Shown here: piece by piece, positions 9,238 through 18,196 of the stretch
How the letters are laid out: every line of letters begins with the position of its first letter
Numbering within the stretch: position 1 is the first letter of the stretch
Assembly (NCBI RefSeq): GCF_023035875.1
Contig: NZ_CP075379.1
Coordinates: forward strand, 248,001 to 312,000
Source of the DNA: Borrelia puertoricensis
Lineage (GTDB): Bacteria > Spirochaetota > Spirochaetia > Borreliales > Borreliaceae
Direction of reading: 5' to 3'
DNA: 64,000 nt
The notes under the pieces: model-generated
What the model was told of the DNA's origin: nothing
Databases searched by the model: none
What the model saw: the letters and a program-made list of their open reading frames with translations, nothing else
Translations under genes and position numbers: made by a program

Positions 9238-9846
9238 ATGCATACCATACTAGAATTTATAGATTTCAATATAGCTTATTCTCCAATTGTATTTTTTGGA
9301 CTACTTATTCTTGCAGGTTTTAACATTCCCATTTCTGAAGATGCAATAGTAATAATGGGGGGAATACTTTCTAGTCGAAAAAATGAGTATACAATCTTAA
9401 TCTTTCTAGGAATTTTCTGGGGTGCTTATATTGGCGATATAATCTCATTTTATATAGGCAAATTATTAGCTAACAAATTCTTAAAACAAAAAAAACAAAC
9501 AAATAAATTGATCTATAAAATGAACTATTACTATAAACGATACGGAAGCCTAACTTTACTATTTGGAAGATTTATTCCATTTGGATTTAGAAACGCAATA
9601 TTTATATCAGCAGGAATGGGCAATATGCGTACCAGTAATTTTCTTATAACTGACTTTTTTGCAGCCATGATATCAATTACAACTTACTTTATACTAAGCT
9701 TTAAGATAGGTGAATCGTTTAAATTAATATTTCCTAAAATTAGGATCATATCATTAATAGCATTTATCATCATCACAATAATAATTTTAATAATTTACAT
9801 TATAAGAAAGAAAAAAATTAAAAAAGTTGACAAACTTTTCAAATAG
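9238..9846 (+). CDS. dedA: DedA family membrane protein
   Basis: A polytopic inner-membrane protein of the DedA/SNARE-associated superfamily, whose members act as undecaprenyl-phosphate or phospholipid flippases and support envelope homeostasis. The 202 residues show the acidic N-terminal re-entrant motif PISEDAIVIMGG (Glu34, Asp35) and the signature GRFIPFGFRNAIFISAG with Arg111 and Arg118, then two C-terminal helices and a lysine-rich tail. From memory, the single DedA of B. burgdorferi is essential. Its 3' end also contains the -35 and its downstream flank the -10 of the tRNA-Leu promoter. Confidence 0.92.
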   Translation: MHTILEFIDFNIAYSPIVFFGLLILAGFNIPISEDAIVIMGGILSSRKNEYTILIFLGIFWGAYIGDIISFYIGKLLANKFLKQKKQTNKLIYKMNYYYKRYGSLTLLFGRFIPFGFRNAIFISAGMGNMRTSNFLITDFFAAMISITTYFILSFKIGESFKLIFPKIRIISLIAFIIITIIILIIYIIRKKKIKKVDKLFK

Positions 9847-9856
9847 CAAATATAAT
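9827..9856 (+). promoter_or_regulatory. consensus sigma-70 promoter of tRNA-Leu
   Basis: TTGACA at 9827-9832 and TATAAT at 9851-9856 are both perfect, with an 18-base spacer. The -35 and half of the spacer lie inside the last codons of dedA. Transcription would begin at about 9863, only two bases before the mature tRNA 5' end. Confidence 0.85.
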
Positions 9857-9864
9857 ATGTATGC

Positions 9865-9948
9865 GCTGTGGTGGTGGAAGTGGTATACACGCTAGCTTGA
9901 GGGGCTAGTGGGCGTAAGCCCATGCTGGTTCAAGTCCAGTCCACAGCA
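9865..9948 (+). tRNA. tRNA-Leu (anticodon GAG)
   Basis: The 84-base gene folds as a class II tRNA. The acceptor stem GCTGTGG (9865-9871) pairs with CCACAGC (9941-9947), with A9948 as discriminator. The anticodon stem CTAGC/GCTAG (9892-9896, 9904-9908) encloses the loop TTGAGGG, giving anticodon GAG at 9899-9901. A long variable arm and a GTTCAAGTC T-loop follow. The CCA end is not encoded. It reads CUC and CUU codons and lies directly upstream of leuS. Confidence 0.95.
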
Positions 9949-10091
9949 TGCTTTAAGAGAAAATCTAATGTTACAAACTGTTAAGTTAATAAAAGTATTA
10001 AATATTTAATTTGCTTTTCAATGAAGTAACTATGAATATAAAAAAATATATATAAACCTTAAATGGAATATTACTATTTACTGAGGGGCGG

Positions 10092-12620
10092 ATGTCTGAG
10101 TACAATTTTACCAAAATAGAAAAAAAATGGCAGAATTATTGGGATAAACATAAAACATATAAAGTTAATGAAGATACAAGTATTCCTAAAGAGAAAAGAA
10201 TCTATATTCTTGATATGTTCCCCTACCCTTCAGCTAATGGACTTCACGTCGGTCATCCTGAAGGTTACACAGCAACTGACATCTTAACAAGATATAAACT
10301 CTTAAATGGATTTAATGTACTTCACCCAATGGGATTTGATAGTTTTGGATTACCCGCAGAAAATTATGCAATACAAACAGGAGAGCATCCAAAAAAAATA
10401 ACAGAAAAAAATATTGAAAAGTTTAAAGAACAAATTAAAGCATTAGGATTTGCCTATGATTGGGATAGAGAAATCAGAACTCACGATGAAAATTACTACA
10501 AATGGACACAATGGATTTTTCTAAAACTATACAAAAAAGGTCTAGCTTACATAAAAGAAATGCCCGTATGGTACTGCCCTGATCTTGGGACAGTATTATC
10601 GAACGAAGAAGTTATCCAAACACCTGATGGGCCCAGATCTGAGAGAGGGTTTTATAAAGTAAAAAGAAAACCCTTAAGACAATGGGTTCTTAAGATCACA
10701 GAATATGCAGAGAGGCTAATTAAAGATCTTGAAGAGATAGACTGGCCTGAATCTGTTAAAGAAATGCAAAAAAATTGGATTGGAAAATCAATAGGAGCCG
10801 AAATTGAATTCTCAATAAAGGCAAGCAAAGAAAAGATAAAAGTATTTACAACAAGACCAGACACAATTTTTGGAGTAACATATTTAGTACTGGCACCAGA
10901 GCATAACATAGTCGATGAAATCACAAAAGATGAACTTAAAACTATAACTTCAGAATATAAAGACAAAGAAATCCTTAAAAGCGATCTTGAAAGAACTTCG
11001 CTTGAAAAAGATAAAACAGGAGTATTTACAGGCGCATATGCTATTAATCCAATAACTGAAGAAGAAATCCCAATCTGGATAGGCAGCTATGTACTTGGAA
11101 CTTATGGCACTGGAGCTGTGATGAGTGTCCCAGCACACGACGAGAGAGATTTTGAATTTGCAAAAAAATATAACCTGCCAATCAAACAAGTAGTGTCTCA
11201 AACAGGAAACAATGAAATACTAAGAAAACCATTTACTGAGAATGGAATTTCAATTAATACCCCAGAAGAATTTAACAACCTCAAAACTGAAGAGGTAAAA
11301 ACAAAAGTAATAGAATGGCTTACAAAAAACAAAAAGGGTCAAAAAAAAGTCAATTATAAACTCAGAGATTGGGTTTTTTCAAGACAAAGATACTGGGGTG
11401 AACCCATTCCTATTATACTTGATGATAATCTAAATGAAACACCATTAGAAGAAGATGAATTACCGTTAAAACTCCCAAAAATAGAAAATTACAAACCATC
11501 AGGTACAGGTGAATCTCCTCTCGCAAAAGTCCAAAATTGGGTCAATGTTAAACGTAATGGAAAAACATATAAAAGAGAAACAAACACAATGCCTCAATGG
11601 GCAGGTTCCTGCTGGTATTACATACGTTACCTTGATCCAAACAACGAAAAAGAATTTGCAAGTAAAGAAAAAATTAATTACTGGATGCCCGTTGATCTTT
11701 ATATCGGAGGTGCTGAGCACTCAGTATTACACTTGCTATACGCAAGATTTTGGCACAAAGTTCTCTATGATCTAGGATATGTCAATACAAAAGAACCCTT
11801 TAAAAAACTCATCAACCAAGGAATGATAACATCATTTGCATATCAAGATGAAAATGGCATTTTAATTCCCAATGACGAGGTTGAAAAGAGAAATAATAAG
11901 TTTTTTTCCAAAACAAATAATAAGGAACTAAAACAAATAATTGCCAAAATGTCAAAATCACTCAAAAATATAATAAATCCAGATGACATTATTAAAGAAT
12001 ACGGAGCAGATTCAATGAGAATCTACGAAATGTTCATGGGACCTTTAACTGATTCAAAACCTTGGAATACACAAGGACTAATTGGAATTTTTAGATTCTT
12101 AAACAAAATATGGGCCATTAAAAACAAAGAACTAACAAAAGAATCAGCACCAAAAGAAATAATATCCGGACTTCACAAAACAATAAAAAAAGTAACAGAA
12201 GATATAGAAAATTTAAATTTTAATACCGCAATTTCATCATTGATGATATTCATAAATGAACTTTTAAAACATGATAAAAATTATTTGGAAATCTTCAAAC
12301 CCCTAACCATTATCCTATCACCATTTGCGCCTCATCTAGGAGAAGAACTATGGGAGTATATGGGCGAAAAACCTAGTATATTCAAAAACGCAAAGTGGCC
12401 AAAATACGATCCAAATCTTATTATTGATAATACAAGAGAGATTGTACTACAAGTTAACGGAAAAATTAAAGACAAAATTATATTAAACAAAGGTATAAAA
12501 GAGGACACTCTTAAAGATATTGCACTTAAAAATCACAAAATCATGCAAAATATACAAAATAAGCAAATAATAAAGATCATTACGGTCAAAGATAAACTGA
12601 TAAATATAGTAACAAGATAA
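10092..12620 (+). CDS. leuS: leucyl-tRNA synthetase
   Basis: Charges tRNA-Leu. The 842-residue class I enzyme has the HIGH-type motif LHVGH at residues 51-55 and KMSKS at 619-623. The connective editing domain contains the [12 protein letters not shown] threonine-rich motif and the [15 protein letters not shown] motif with the editing Asp. Length and domain order are normal for a bacterial LeuRS. ATG 10092 follows GAGGGGCGG. It lies 143 bases downstream of a tRNA-Leu gene; no T-box or other leader structure was recognised in that gap. Confidence 0.97.
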   Translation: MSEYNFTKIEKKWQNYWDKHKTYKVNEDTSIPKEKRIYILDMFPYPSANGLHVGHPEGYTATDILTRYKLLNGFNVLHPMGFDSFGLPAENYAIQTGEHPKKITEKNIEKFKEQIKALGFAYDWDREIRTHDENYYKWTQWIFLKLYKKGLAYIKEMPVWYCPDLGTVLSNEEVIQTPDGPRSERGFYKVKRKPLRQWVLKITEYAERLIKDLEEIDWPESVKEMQKNWIGKSIGAEIEFSIKASKEKIKVFTTRPDTIFGVTYLVLAPEHNIVDEITKDELKTITSEYKDKEILKSDLERTSLEKDKTGVFTGAYAINPITEEEIPIWIGSYVLGTYGTGAVMSVPAHDERDFEFAKKYNLPIKQVVSQTGNNEILRKPFTENGISINTPEEFNNLKTEEVKTKVIEWLTKNKKGQKKVNYKLRDWVFSRQRYWGEPIPIILDDNLNETPLEEDELPLKLPKIENYKPSGTGESPLAKVQNWVNVKRNGKTYKRETNTMPQWAGSCWYYIRYLDPNNEKEFASKEKINYWMPVDLYIGGAEHSVLHLLYARFWHKVLYDLGYVNTKEPFKKLINQGMITSFAYQDENGILIPNDEVEKRNNKFFSKTNNKELKQIIAKMSKSLKNIINPDDIIKEYGADSMRIYEMFMGPLTDSKPWNTQGLIGIFRFLNKIWAIKNKELTKESAPKEIISGLHKTIKKVTEDIENLNFNTAISSLMIFINELLKHDKNYLEIFKPLTIILSPFAPHLGEELWEYMGEKPSIFKNAKWPKYDPNLIIDNTREIVLQVNGKIKDKIILNKGIKEDTLKDIALKNHKIMQNIQNKQIIKIITVKDKLINIVTR

Positions 12621-12630
12621 CGAGGCAAAA

Positions 12631-14916
12631 ATGGATTTGGAAACCCTAAGTATTAAATATAGAGTTTTTATATTAATGATATTTACATTAATAACAATTT
12701 ACTTAGGATTTTTCCTAAAAAACATAAAATTCGATTCCAATATTTTGAAACTTATCCCAAAAAACGAAAAAACCGAAAAAATAATAGACATAAACAAAAG
12801 TAATTCGCTCTTATCAACAATAGTTATGTTTAAAGACAAAAAAAGTATTTTTAATAAAGAAACCTTTGGAAAAATTAATAAAGTAGCAAATGATATAACC
12901 AAAATACTCAAAGTAAAACCCAACTCTGTTACAAGTATATTTACTTACTTTCCACAATTTAAAAAAGATATATATACAGATGAAGATATAACTGAAATAA
13001 GAAACAAAGTAAATTCATCATCATTCATAAAAAACATATTCTTAAATGATAATGAAACTTTAATATACTTTATAGTCATATCAACAACAGACGACAAAAC
13101 AAATTTTAGCCGAAGTTTAAAGAATGAACTTGAAGAAATGGAAGCAGCAATTAAAAGATATGAGACTGATGATCTTAAACTTTACTTAACAGGAGATCTT
13201 ATAGTAAGGGAAAAAATACTTAACTACATGGCTGACGATTTTAAATTGTTAGGCCCACTTGCTACCCTTGTAGTAATTTTATCACTCTATTTTATTGTAA
13301 AAAATGTATTGGGAGCAATAATTCCTGTACTTATTGCAACATTTGCACTAACTTGGACATTTGGAATTAAAAGCATTGTTATGTCCCCCATTACTGTTCC
13401 AGAAACAACAATGATAGTTCTCCTTATATCGATCGGATGTGCTAATGCTGTACATATACTAAATGGAATATTAAAGAGAATTAAAAACGAACCTTTCACT
13501 GAAAAAACAATAATAACTACAATTAAAACTCTAAAAACACCCATAATTTTAACCTCTCTTACAACAGCTTTCGGATTTTTATCATTAATAAACTCTTCAA
13601 TTCAGGCATACAAAACAATGGGGATTTTCATGTCAACAGGAGTAATTATTGCAATGCTTCTGTCCTTATTAGTGCTACCTGGAATATTAACCTACATACC
13701 ATTTAAATATAAAAAAAGGGAGAATAAAAATGTAAAAAATGATTTTCTTGAAAAACTTTCACTGATAAACCAAACAGTTACACAATGGATATTAAATAAT
13801 AAATATCTCTCATCTATCATAACTCTAATTATTTTATTAATCTCAATTATAGGTCTCCTTAAAATAGAAATTAACTTTGACGAGAAAGATTATTTTAAAG
13901 AAAATACAAGTGTCAAACAAACACTCAATTTAATGCAAAAAGAAATAGGGGGAACATCTATCATCAAAATTGAAATTAATGGGACTACTGGTGAATTCAA
14001 AAATGAAAAAAATATGAAAAATTTGGATTTAATTACAGACAATCTTGATAAATTTACTGAAAAAACACAATCCAGTTCAATAAACAGAATTATAAAACTG
14101 ATGAATTTCAAATTCAAAAAAGAAAATCCAAAAGAATACAGATTTCCTGAAAATCAAGCTATTTTAAACAAGCTAATACTCTTAATTAGTAGAAGCAACT
14201 CTATTAAGAACATGACTAAGATGTACATTAATGATGATTGGTCTCAAATATCAATTATTGTGAGAACTGACCAAAATTCAACCGAAGAAATCAAAAATTT
14301 TGCCAACTATGCAAGCAATTTGATTGAAAAATACATGCCAGGACATGAATATAACTTCTCAGGAGCGTATGACAAAATATTAATATCTAAAACCATGGTG
14401 ATAGAACAAATCACAAATATTATTACAACACTAAGTGCAATAACAATATTGCTAATGTTATTCTTCAAATCCATTAAAACCGGAATAATAATTGTAATTC
14501 CAGTAGCATGGTCAGTATTTTTAAATTTTGCCGTAATGAAACTTTTTGGAATAACACTAAATCCTGCAACAGCAACAATTGCATCCGTTAGTATGGGTAT
14601 AGGGGTAGATTACTCCATTCATTTCTTTAATGCATTTATATTAAATTATCAAACAACTAAAGATTATAAAAAGGCTTTAATTAAATCAATTCCCAACGTA
14701 TTTAATGGAATATTTGCAAATTCAATATCAGTAGGAATAGGATTTTTAACATTAATATTTTCTACTTATAAAATAATCGCAACACTTGGCGCAATCATAG
14801 CCTTTACAATGTTAACAACATCTCTTGCATCATTAACACTACTTCCATTATTAATTTACCTATGTAAACCCACAGTTAAAATACTAAAGACAACAAATAA
14901 AATATTAACAGAATGA
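12631..14916 (+). CDS. RND/MMPL superfamily exporter
   Basis: A large integral membrane protein of 761 residues in two repeated halves. Each half has one leading membrane helix, a periplasmic loop of about 150-200 residues, then five or six helices (roughly 200-360 and 590-750). The second repeat has the motif SVSMGIGVDYSIHFF, and the first has ISIGCANAVHILNG, both typical of MMPL/HpnN-like transporters in which an Asp in the helix carries protons; the first repeat lacks that Asp. The substrate is unknown; lipids or hopanoid-like molecules are moved by relatives. It begins 10 bases after leuS and ends the plus-strand run, convergent with lon. Confidence 0.85.
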   Translation: MDLETLSIKYRVFILMIFTLITIYLGFFLKNIKFDSNILKLIPKNEKTEKIIDINKSNSLLSTIVMFKDKKSIFNKETFGKINKVANDITKILKVKPNSVTSIFTYFPQFKKDIYTDEDITEIRNKVNSSSFIKNIFLNDNETLIYFIVISTTDDKTNFSRSLKNELEEMEAAIKRYETDDLKLYLTGDLIVREKILNYMADDFKLLGPLATLVVILSLYFIVKNVLGAIIPVLIATFALTWTFGIKSIVMSPITVPETTMIVLLISIGCANAVHILNGILKRIKNEPFTEKTIITTIKTLKTPIILTSLTTAFGFLSLINSSIQAYKTMGIFMSTGVIIAMLLSLLVLPGILTYIPFKYKKRENKNVKNDFLEKLSLINQTVTQWILNNKYLSSIITLIILLISIIGLLKIEINFDEKDYFKENTSVKQTLNLMQKEIGGTSIIKIEINGTTGEFKNEKNMKNLDLITDNLDKFTEKTQSSSINRIIKLMNFKFKKENPKEYRFPENQAILNKLILLISRSNSIKNMTKMYINDDWSQISIIVRTDQNSTEEIKNFANYASNLIEKYMPGHEYNFSGAYDKILISKTMVIEQITNIITTLSAITILLMLFFKSIKTGIIIVIPVAWSVFLNFAVMKLFGITLNPATATIASVSMGIGVDYSIHFFNAFILNYQTTKDYKKALIKSIPNVFNGIFANSISVGIGFLTLIFSTYKIIATLGAIIAFTMLTTSLASLTLLPLLIYLCKPTVKILKTTNKILTE

Positions 14917-14972
14917 AATAATTCTGCTCAAAAAATAGTAAAAGTCAAAATAAAAATTAACTTTTTAAAGTT

Positions 14973-17393
14973 TTAAAATAATAATTTAATAACTTCTCTC
15001 ATATTATCTACAAGATGAAAATTTATGCCATTCTTGATGTTAATAGGAATATCATCAAGATCCACTTTATTTGATTTAGGAATAATAATATGCTCAAGTC
15101 CACTTCGTTTAGCAGCAATTATTTTAGCTCTCAATCCCCCAATAGCCATTACATTACCTGTTAATGACAACTCTCCAGTCATAGCCAAATGAGGTCTCAC
15201 CACTTTATTAAGAGCTAAAGATATAAAAGCACTAGCAATAGTAATCCCAGCCGAAGGTCCATCCTTTGGTATAGCCCCTTCTGGAATATGCAAATGAATC
15301 ATATATTTTTCAAAAAAAGACTTATTTAACTTAAGCTCATTACTAATGCTATTTACATAAGTAAACGCAATATTTGCAGATTCTTTCATCACATCTCCAA
15401 GTCTACCTGTTAACTTGATACCAGGAGACTTAGACTCAGTTTTTACAGTTTCAATTACCAAAGTTGATCCACCATAATTAGTCCACGCAAGACCCATTAC
15501 CATACCTGGAGACATGACATTATGCAAAAATTCTTCTTTTCTAAATACAGGAATACCAATATATTCTTCCAAATTTTCCTTAGAAATCTGGTATGCTTTA
15601 ACAGAGTTATCTTCAATAAGTTTTCTTGCAACTTTTCTAACAATTTGTTTTAAATACTTTTCAAAATTCCTAAGTCCATTATCTCTTGCATATTCTCTAG
15701 CAATTTGAACGAGAGCTGAACCTTGAAATTTTAAGGAATCTTTATTAACACCATTTTCATTTAAGACCTTTGGTATTAAATACTTTCTTGCTATCTCTAT
15801 TTTTTCATCATCAACATATCCTGAAAGCTGAATTATTTCCACTCTATTTAATAAAGGCGTAGGTATTGTTTCAAGAGAATTGGCTGTTAAAATAAAGAAC
15901 ACATTAGAAATATCAAAAGGCAAATCAAGATAATGATCTCTAAAATTAATATTTTGCTCAGGATCTAAAACCTCAAGAAGAGCTGAGAATGGATCCCCAT
16001 AATTAGATGCTGAAACTTTATCAATTTCATCTATTAAAAAAACAGGAGAGTTGGTCTTTGTAATTCTTAGCCCTTGGATAATTTTTCCAGGTAATGCTCC
16101 AACATAAGTCCTTCTATGCCCTTTAATCTCTGACTCATCTTTTATCCCACCTACAGAAAATCTAAAAAATTTCGTTTTAAGAACTTCAGCAATAGCTGTT
16201 CCTATCGAAGTTTTACCAACTCCAGGAGGTCCAACTAAAAGCATAATAGCTCCTTTTTGAGATTTTCTTAATTTAAGAACAGAAATATATTCAATAATTC
16301 TATCTTTAACTTCTCTCATTCCATAATGCGTCTTATCTAAAATCTTTTCTGCTCTTTGCAAATTAAATTTATCAAAATTAACTTTAGATTCTCCCCAAGG
16401 AAGGTTAGTAATAAGTTCAAGATAATTTCTAACCACAACATACTCAGATGAATGCTTCTCAAGAAATGAAAATTTTTCAAGTTCTCTCTCAACTGCTTCT
16501 AAAGCTTCGCCTTTTAAAGCTAAAGAATCAATCTTGGCTCTAAGTTTTAAAAATTCATTACTTTTTTCATCTCCTACACCAAGTTCAGCCTTAATAGCTT
16601 TAAGTTGTTCCTTTAAAAAAAATTCTTTTTGTTGTTTTTCTAATTTTTCCTGAATGCTCTTAGCAATTTTATTTTGAATCTCAATTAAATTTAATTCCTC
16701 ATAAATCAATTCCAAGACCTTTTTAAGTCTATCCTTAACACTTAAAGTTTCAAGCACTTCTTGATGAGCATCTTTTGAAGATGAAATCATTCCTGCAATA
16801 ACATCACACAATCTACCCTTATCTTCAATATTAACCATATTTAACTGAAATTCAGGCATCTTTCTATGTGAGAATATTTCTTTAGTTCTAAGCAAAATAC
16901 TACTATAAATTGCCTTTGAGTGAACATCACCTTTTTTAATCGAAATTTGCTTTAAATAATCAACTTCAATTATCGGAAAATCTTCATTAAGAACAACTTT
17001 GACAAATTTTACTCTATCAATAGTTGAAACAAAAATATTATATCCACCATCAGGAAGATTAATTTTCTTAACTATTTTAGCAGTAATACCAACAGAATAA
17101 ATATCCTTTTTATAATTGATAATTAATTTATCATTCTTACTTTTTGATTTTTCTAAAAATTTATCACGTAATACAAATAAGGAGATAATTCCATTACCTT
17201 TAATCACATAATCAACAGCCTTCATATCAGTATCAGAGACTATACCAATTGGAATAAACATACCTGGAAACACAGGATGTGATGGTACCGCAATTAAAGG
17301 TACTCTTACAGGCTTATCAAAATGCGGCAGAATGCCCCCAGAGTTTTTTGAAGGCTTCTTTCCCTTAGAAACAGTATTTTTTACTTCTTCCAT
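14973..17393 (-). CDS. lon: ATP-dependent protease Lon (Lon-1 type)
   Basis: A hexameric AAA+ serine protease that degrades damaged and regulatory proteins in the cytoplasm. With Met at 17393 the protein has 806 residues: an N-terminal LON substrate domain, a coiled coil, Walker A GPPGVGKT at 388-395, Walker B VFLIDEIDK, and the protease domain with catalytic Ser714 in DGPSAG and a downstream Lys. The frame is open to ATG 17420, but that codon is covered by a TATAAT and has no ribosome site, while AAGGAG (17406-17411) precedes ATG 17393 by 12 bases, so the shorter form is preferred. Borrelia also carries a second lon elsewhere (established knowledge). Confidence 0.93.
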   Translation of the reverse strand: MEEVKNTVSKGKKPSKNSGGILPHFDKPVRVPLIAVPSHPVFPGMFIPIGIVSDTDMKAVDYVIKGNGIISLFVLRDKFLEKSKSKNDKLIINYKKDIYSVGITAKIVKKINLPDGGYNIFVSTIDRVKFVKVVLNEDFPIIEVDYLKQISIKKGDVHSKAIYSSILLRTKEIFSHRKMPEFQLNMVNIEDKGRLCDVIAGMISSSKDAHQEVLETLSVKDRLKKVLELIYEELNLIEIQNKIAKSIQEKLEKQQKEFFLKEQLKAIKAELGVGDEKSNEFLKLRAKIDSLALKGEALEAVERELEKFSFLEKHSSEYVVVRNYLELITNLPWGESKVNFDKFNLQRAEKILDKTHYGMREVKDRIIEYISVLKLRKSQKGAIMLLVGPPGVGKTSIGTAIAEVLKTKFFRFSVGGIKDESEIKGHRRTYVGALPGKIIQGLRITKTNSPVFLIDEIDKVSASNYGDPFSALLEVLDPEQNINFRDHYLDLPFDISNVFFILTANSLETIPTPLLNRVEIIQLSGYVDDEKIEIARKYLIPKVLNENGVNKDSLKFQGSALVQIAREYARDNGLRNFEKYLKQIVRKVARKLIEDNSVKAYQISKENLEEYIGIPVFRKEEFLHNVMSPGMVMGLAWTNYGGSTLVIETVKTESKSPGIKLTGRLGDVMKESANIAFTYVNSISNELKLNKSFFEKYMIHLHIPEGAIPKDGPSAGITIASAFISLALNKVVRPHLAMTGELSLTGNVMAIGGLRAKIIAAKRSGLEHIIIPKSNKVDLDDIPINIKNGINFHLVDNMREVIKLLF

Positions 17394-17418
17394 AGAATAT
17401 TCAATCTCCTTAAGCTTC

Positions 17419-17447
17419 ATTATAACAAAAGAAAATTTTTCTGAGAA
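17419..17447 (-). promoter_or_regulatory. candidate lon promoter
   Basis: On the minus strand, TATAAT (17419-17424) is preceded after 17 bases by TTCTCA (17442-17447), which matches four of six -35 positions. Initiation would fall at about 17412, leaving a leader of about 20 bases that starts at the AAGGAG site. This supports the downstream lon start. Confidence 0.45.
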
Positions 17448-17467
17448 TTCATTTAATAATGAATTCT
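17444..17467. promoter_or_regulatory. perfect palindrome between lon and recO-like gene (candidate operator)
   Basis: AGAATTCATT (17444-17453) and its exact reverse complement (17458-17467) flank a 4-base TAAT centre. The site overlaps the candidate -35 of lon and, on the other strand, the region 17 bases before a TACAAT at 17475-17480 that could be the -10 of the recO-like gene. The geometry is that of a shared operator for a dimeric regulator. The regulator is unknown. Confidence 0.5.
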
Positions 17468-17487
17468 TTTATTATACAATAGTTATA

Positions 17488-18174
17488 ATGCGGTTTAATA
17501 AAGTGAATGCTATCATAACAAATTTATGTCATAAAAAAAGTTATTCTCTATTAAACCTATTTCATTCAAAAGGAATTATTCACACAATAATTTATAATTC
17601 TACTATAAAAAAATTTAAATCAAACATCAATAACCTAGTAAAAGCCAATTTCGAGATAGTGAAAGAAAATAATTTATGCAAAATAATAGAAGTTAATGAT
17701 GAAGAATTTATAATGCAAGATTTAATCTATGAAAAACTAATAATTATTTATCTTTGGGTCAAGCTTATTAATTTAAGCTTTGATGATGGAGAATGCTTTA
17801 AGTTATTTATCGAATCAACAAAGATACTAAACACAACAAGCTTAGAAAAAGCACAATTAATTGACTTACAATACAAGATAAGATTTTTAATAATAAAGGG
17901 ATTTTTATACTTATCAAAATTATGTTTTCAATGTAATAAACAAATAGACAAGCATTACTACTATGATATCAACATTAACGGATTTAACTGCATAAATTGC
18001 ACAAGTAATCAAAATAACTATATTAATACAGGTAGTTTTAAATACTTAGAATATACAACTCAAAAAAACATCAAAGAAACCTTAAATGTAAATTTAATCA
18101 GTAAATCAAAAGAACTTATCAAAATTATGATCAAAAATAAAATCAATACAGAATTTGAACAAACGCTACTTTAA
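17488..18174 (+). CDS. RecO-like DNA repair protein (divergent)
   Basis: A 228-residue protein that I match only by pattern to RecO, which loads RecA on SSB-coated DNA with RecR. Four cysteines form C146-x2-C149-x18-C168-x2-C171, in the context RFLIIKGFLYLSKLC then GFNCINC; this mirrors the RecO stretch in which LLxxLGYxPxLxxC is followed by a second CxxC zinc knuckle. The N-terminal 80 residues could form an OB fold. The frame is open further upstream, but that part overlaps lon; ATG 17488 is chosen because a beta-rich domain starts there. There is no ribosome site, and a TATAAT overlaps the ATG, so a leaderless mRNA is possible. recJ follows after 22 bases, which fits the RecFOR-RecJ pathway. 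Moderate confidence in the family. Confidence 0.6.
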   Translation: MRFNKVNAIITNLCHKKSYSLLNLFHSKGIIHTIIYNSTIKKFKSNINNLVKANFEIVKENNLCKIIEVNDEEFIMQDLIYEKLIIIYLWVKLINLSFDDGECFKLFIESTKILNTTSLEKAQLIDLQYKIRFLIIKGFLYLSKLCFQCNKQIDKHYYYDININGFNCINCTSNQNNYINTGSFKYLEYTTQKNIKETLNVNLISKSKELIKIMIKNKINTEFEQTLL

Positions 18175-18196
18175 ATAAAGTAAACTGGAATAAGAC

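Noticed and set aside
9949..10091. T-box or leader riboswitch before leuS
   Set aside because: No T-box motif, specifier loop or terminator/antiterminator pair could be seen in the 143-base gap.
14959..14972. Small AT-only inverted repeat after the MMPL gene
   Set aside because: Six A/T-rich pairs with a 2-base loop are common by chance in this base composition; not called as a terminator.
17332..17487. N-terminal extension of the RecO-like frame
   Set aside because: It is antisense to the lon start and its promoter, and has no family match; the domain starts at ATG 17488.
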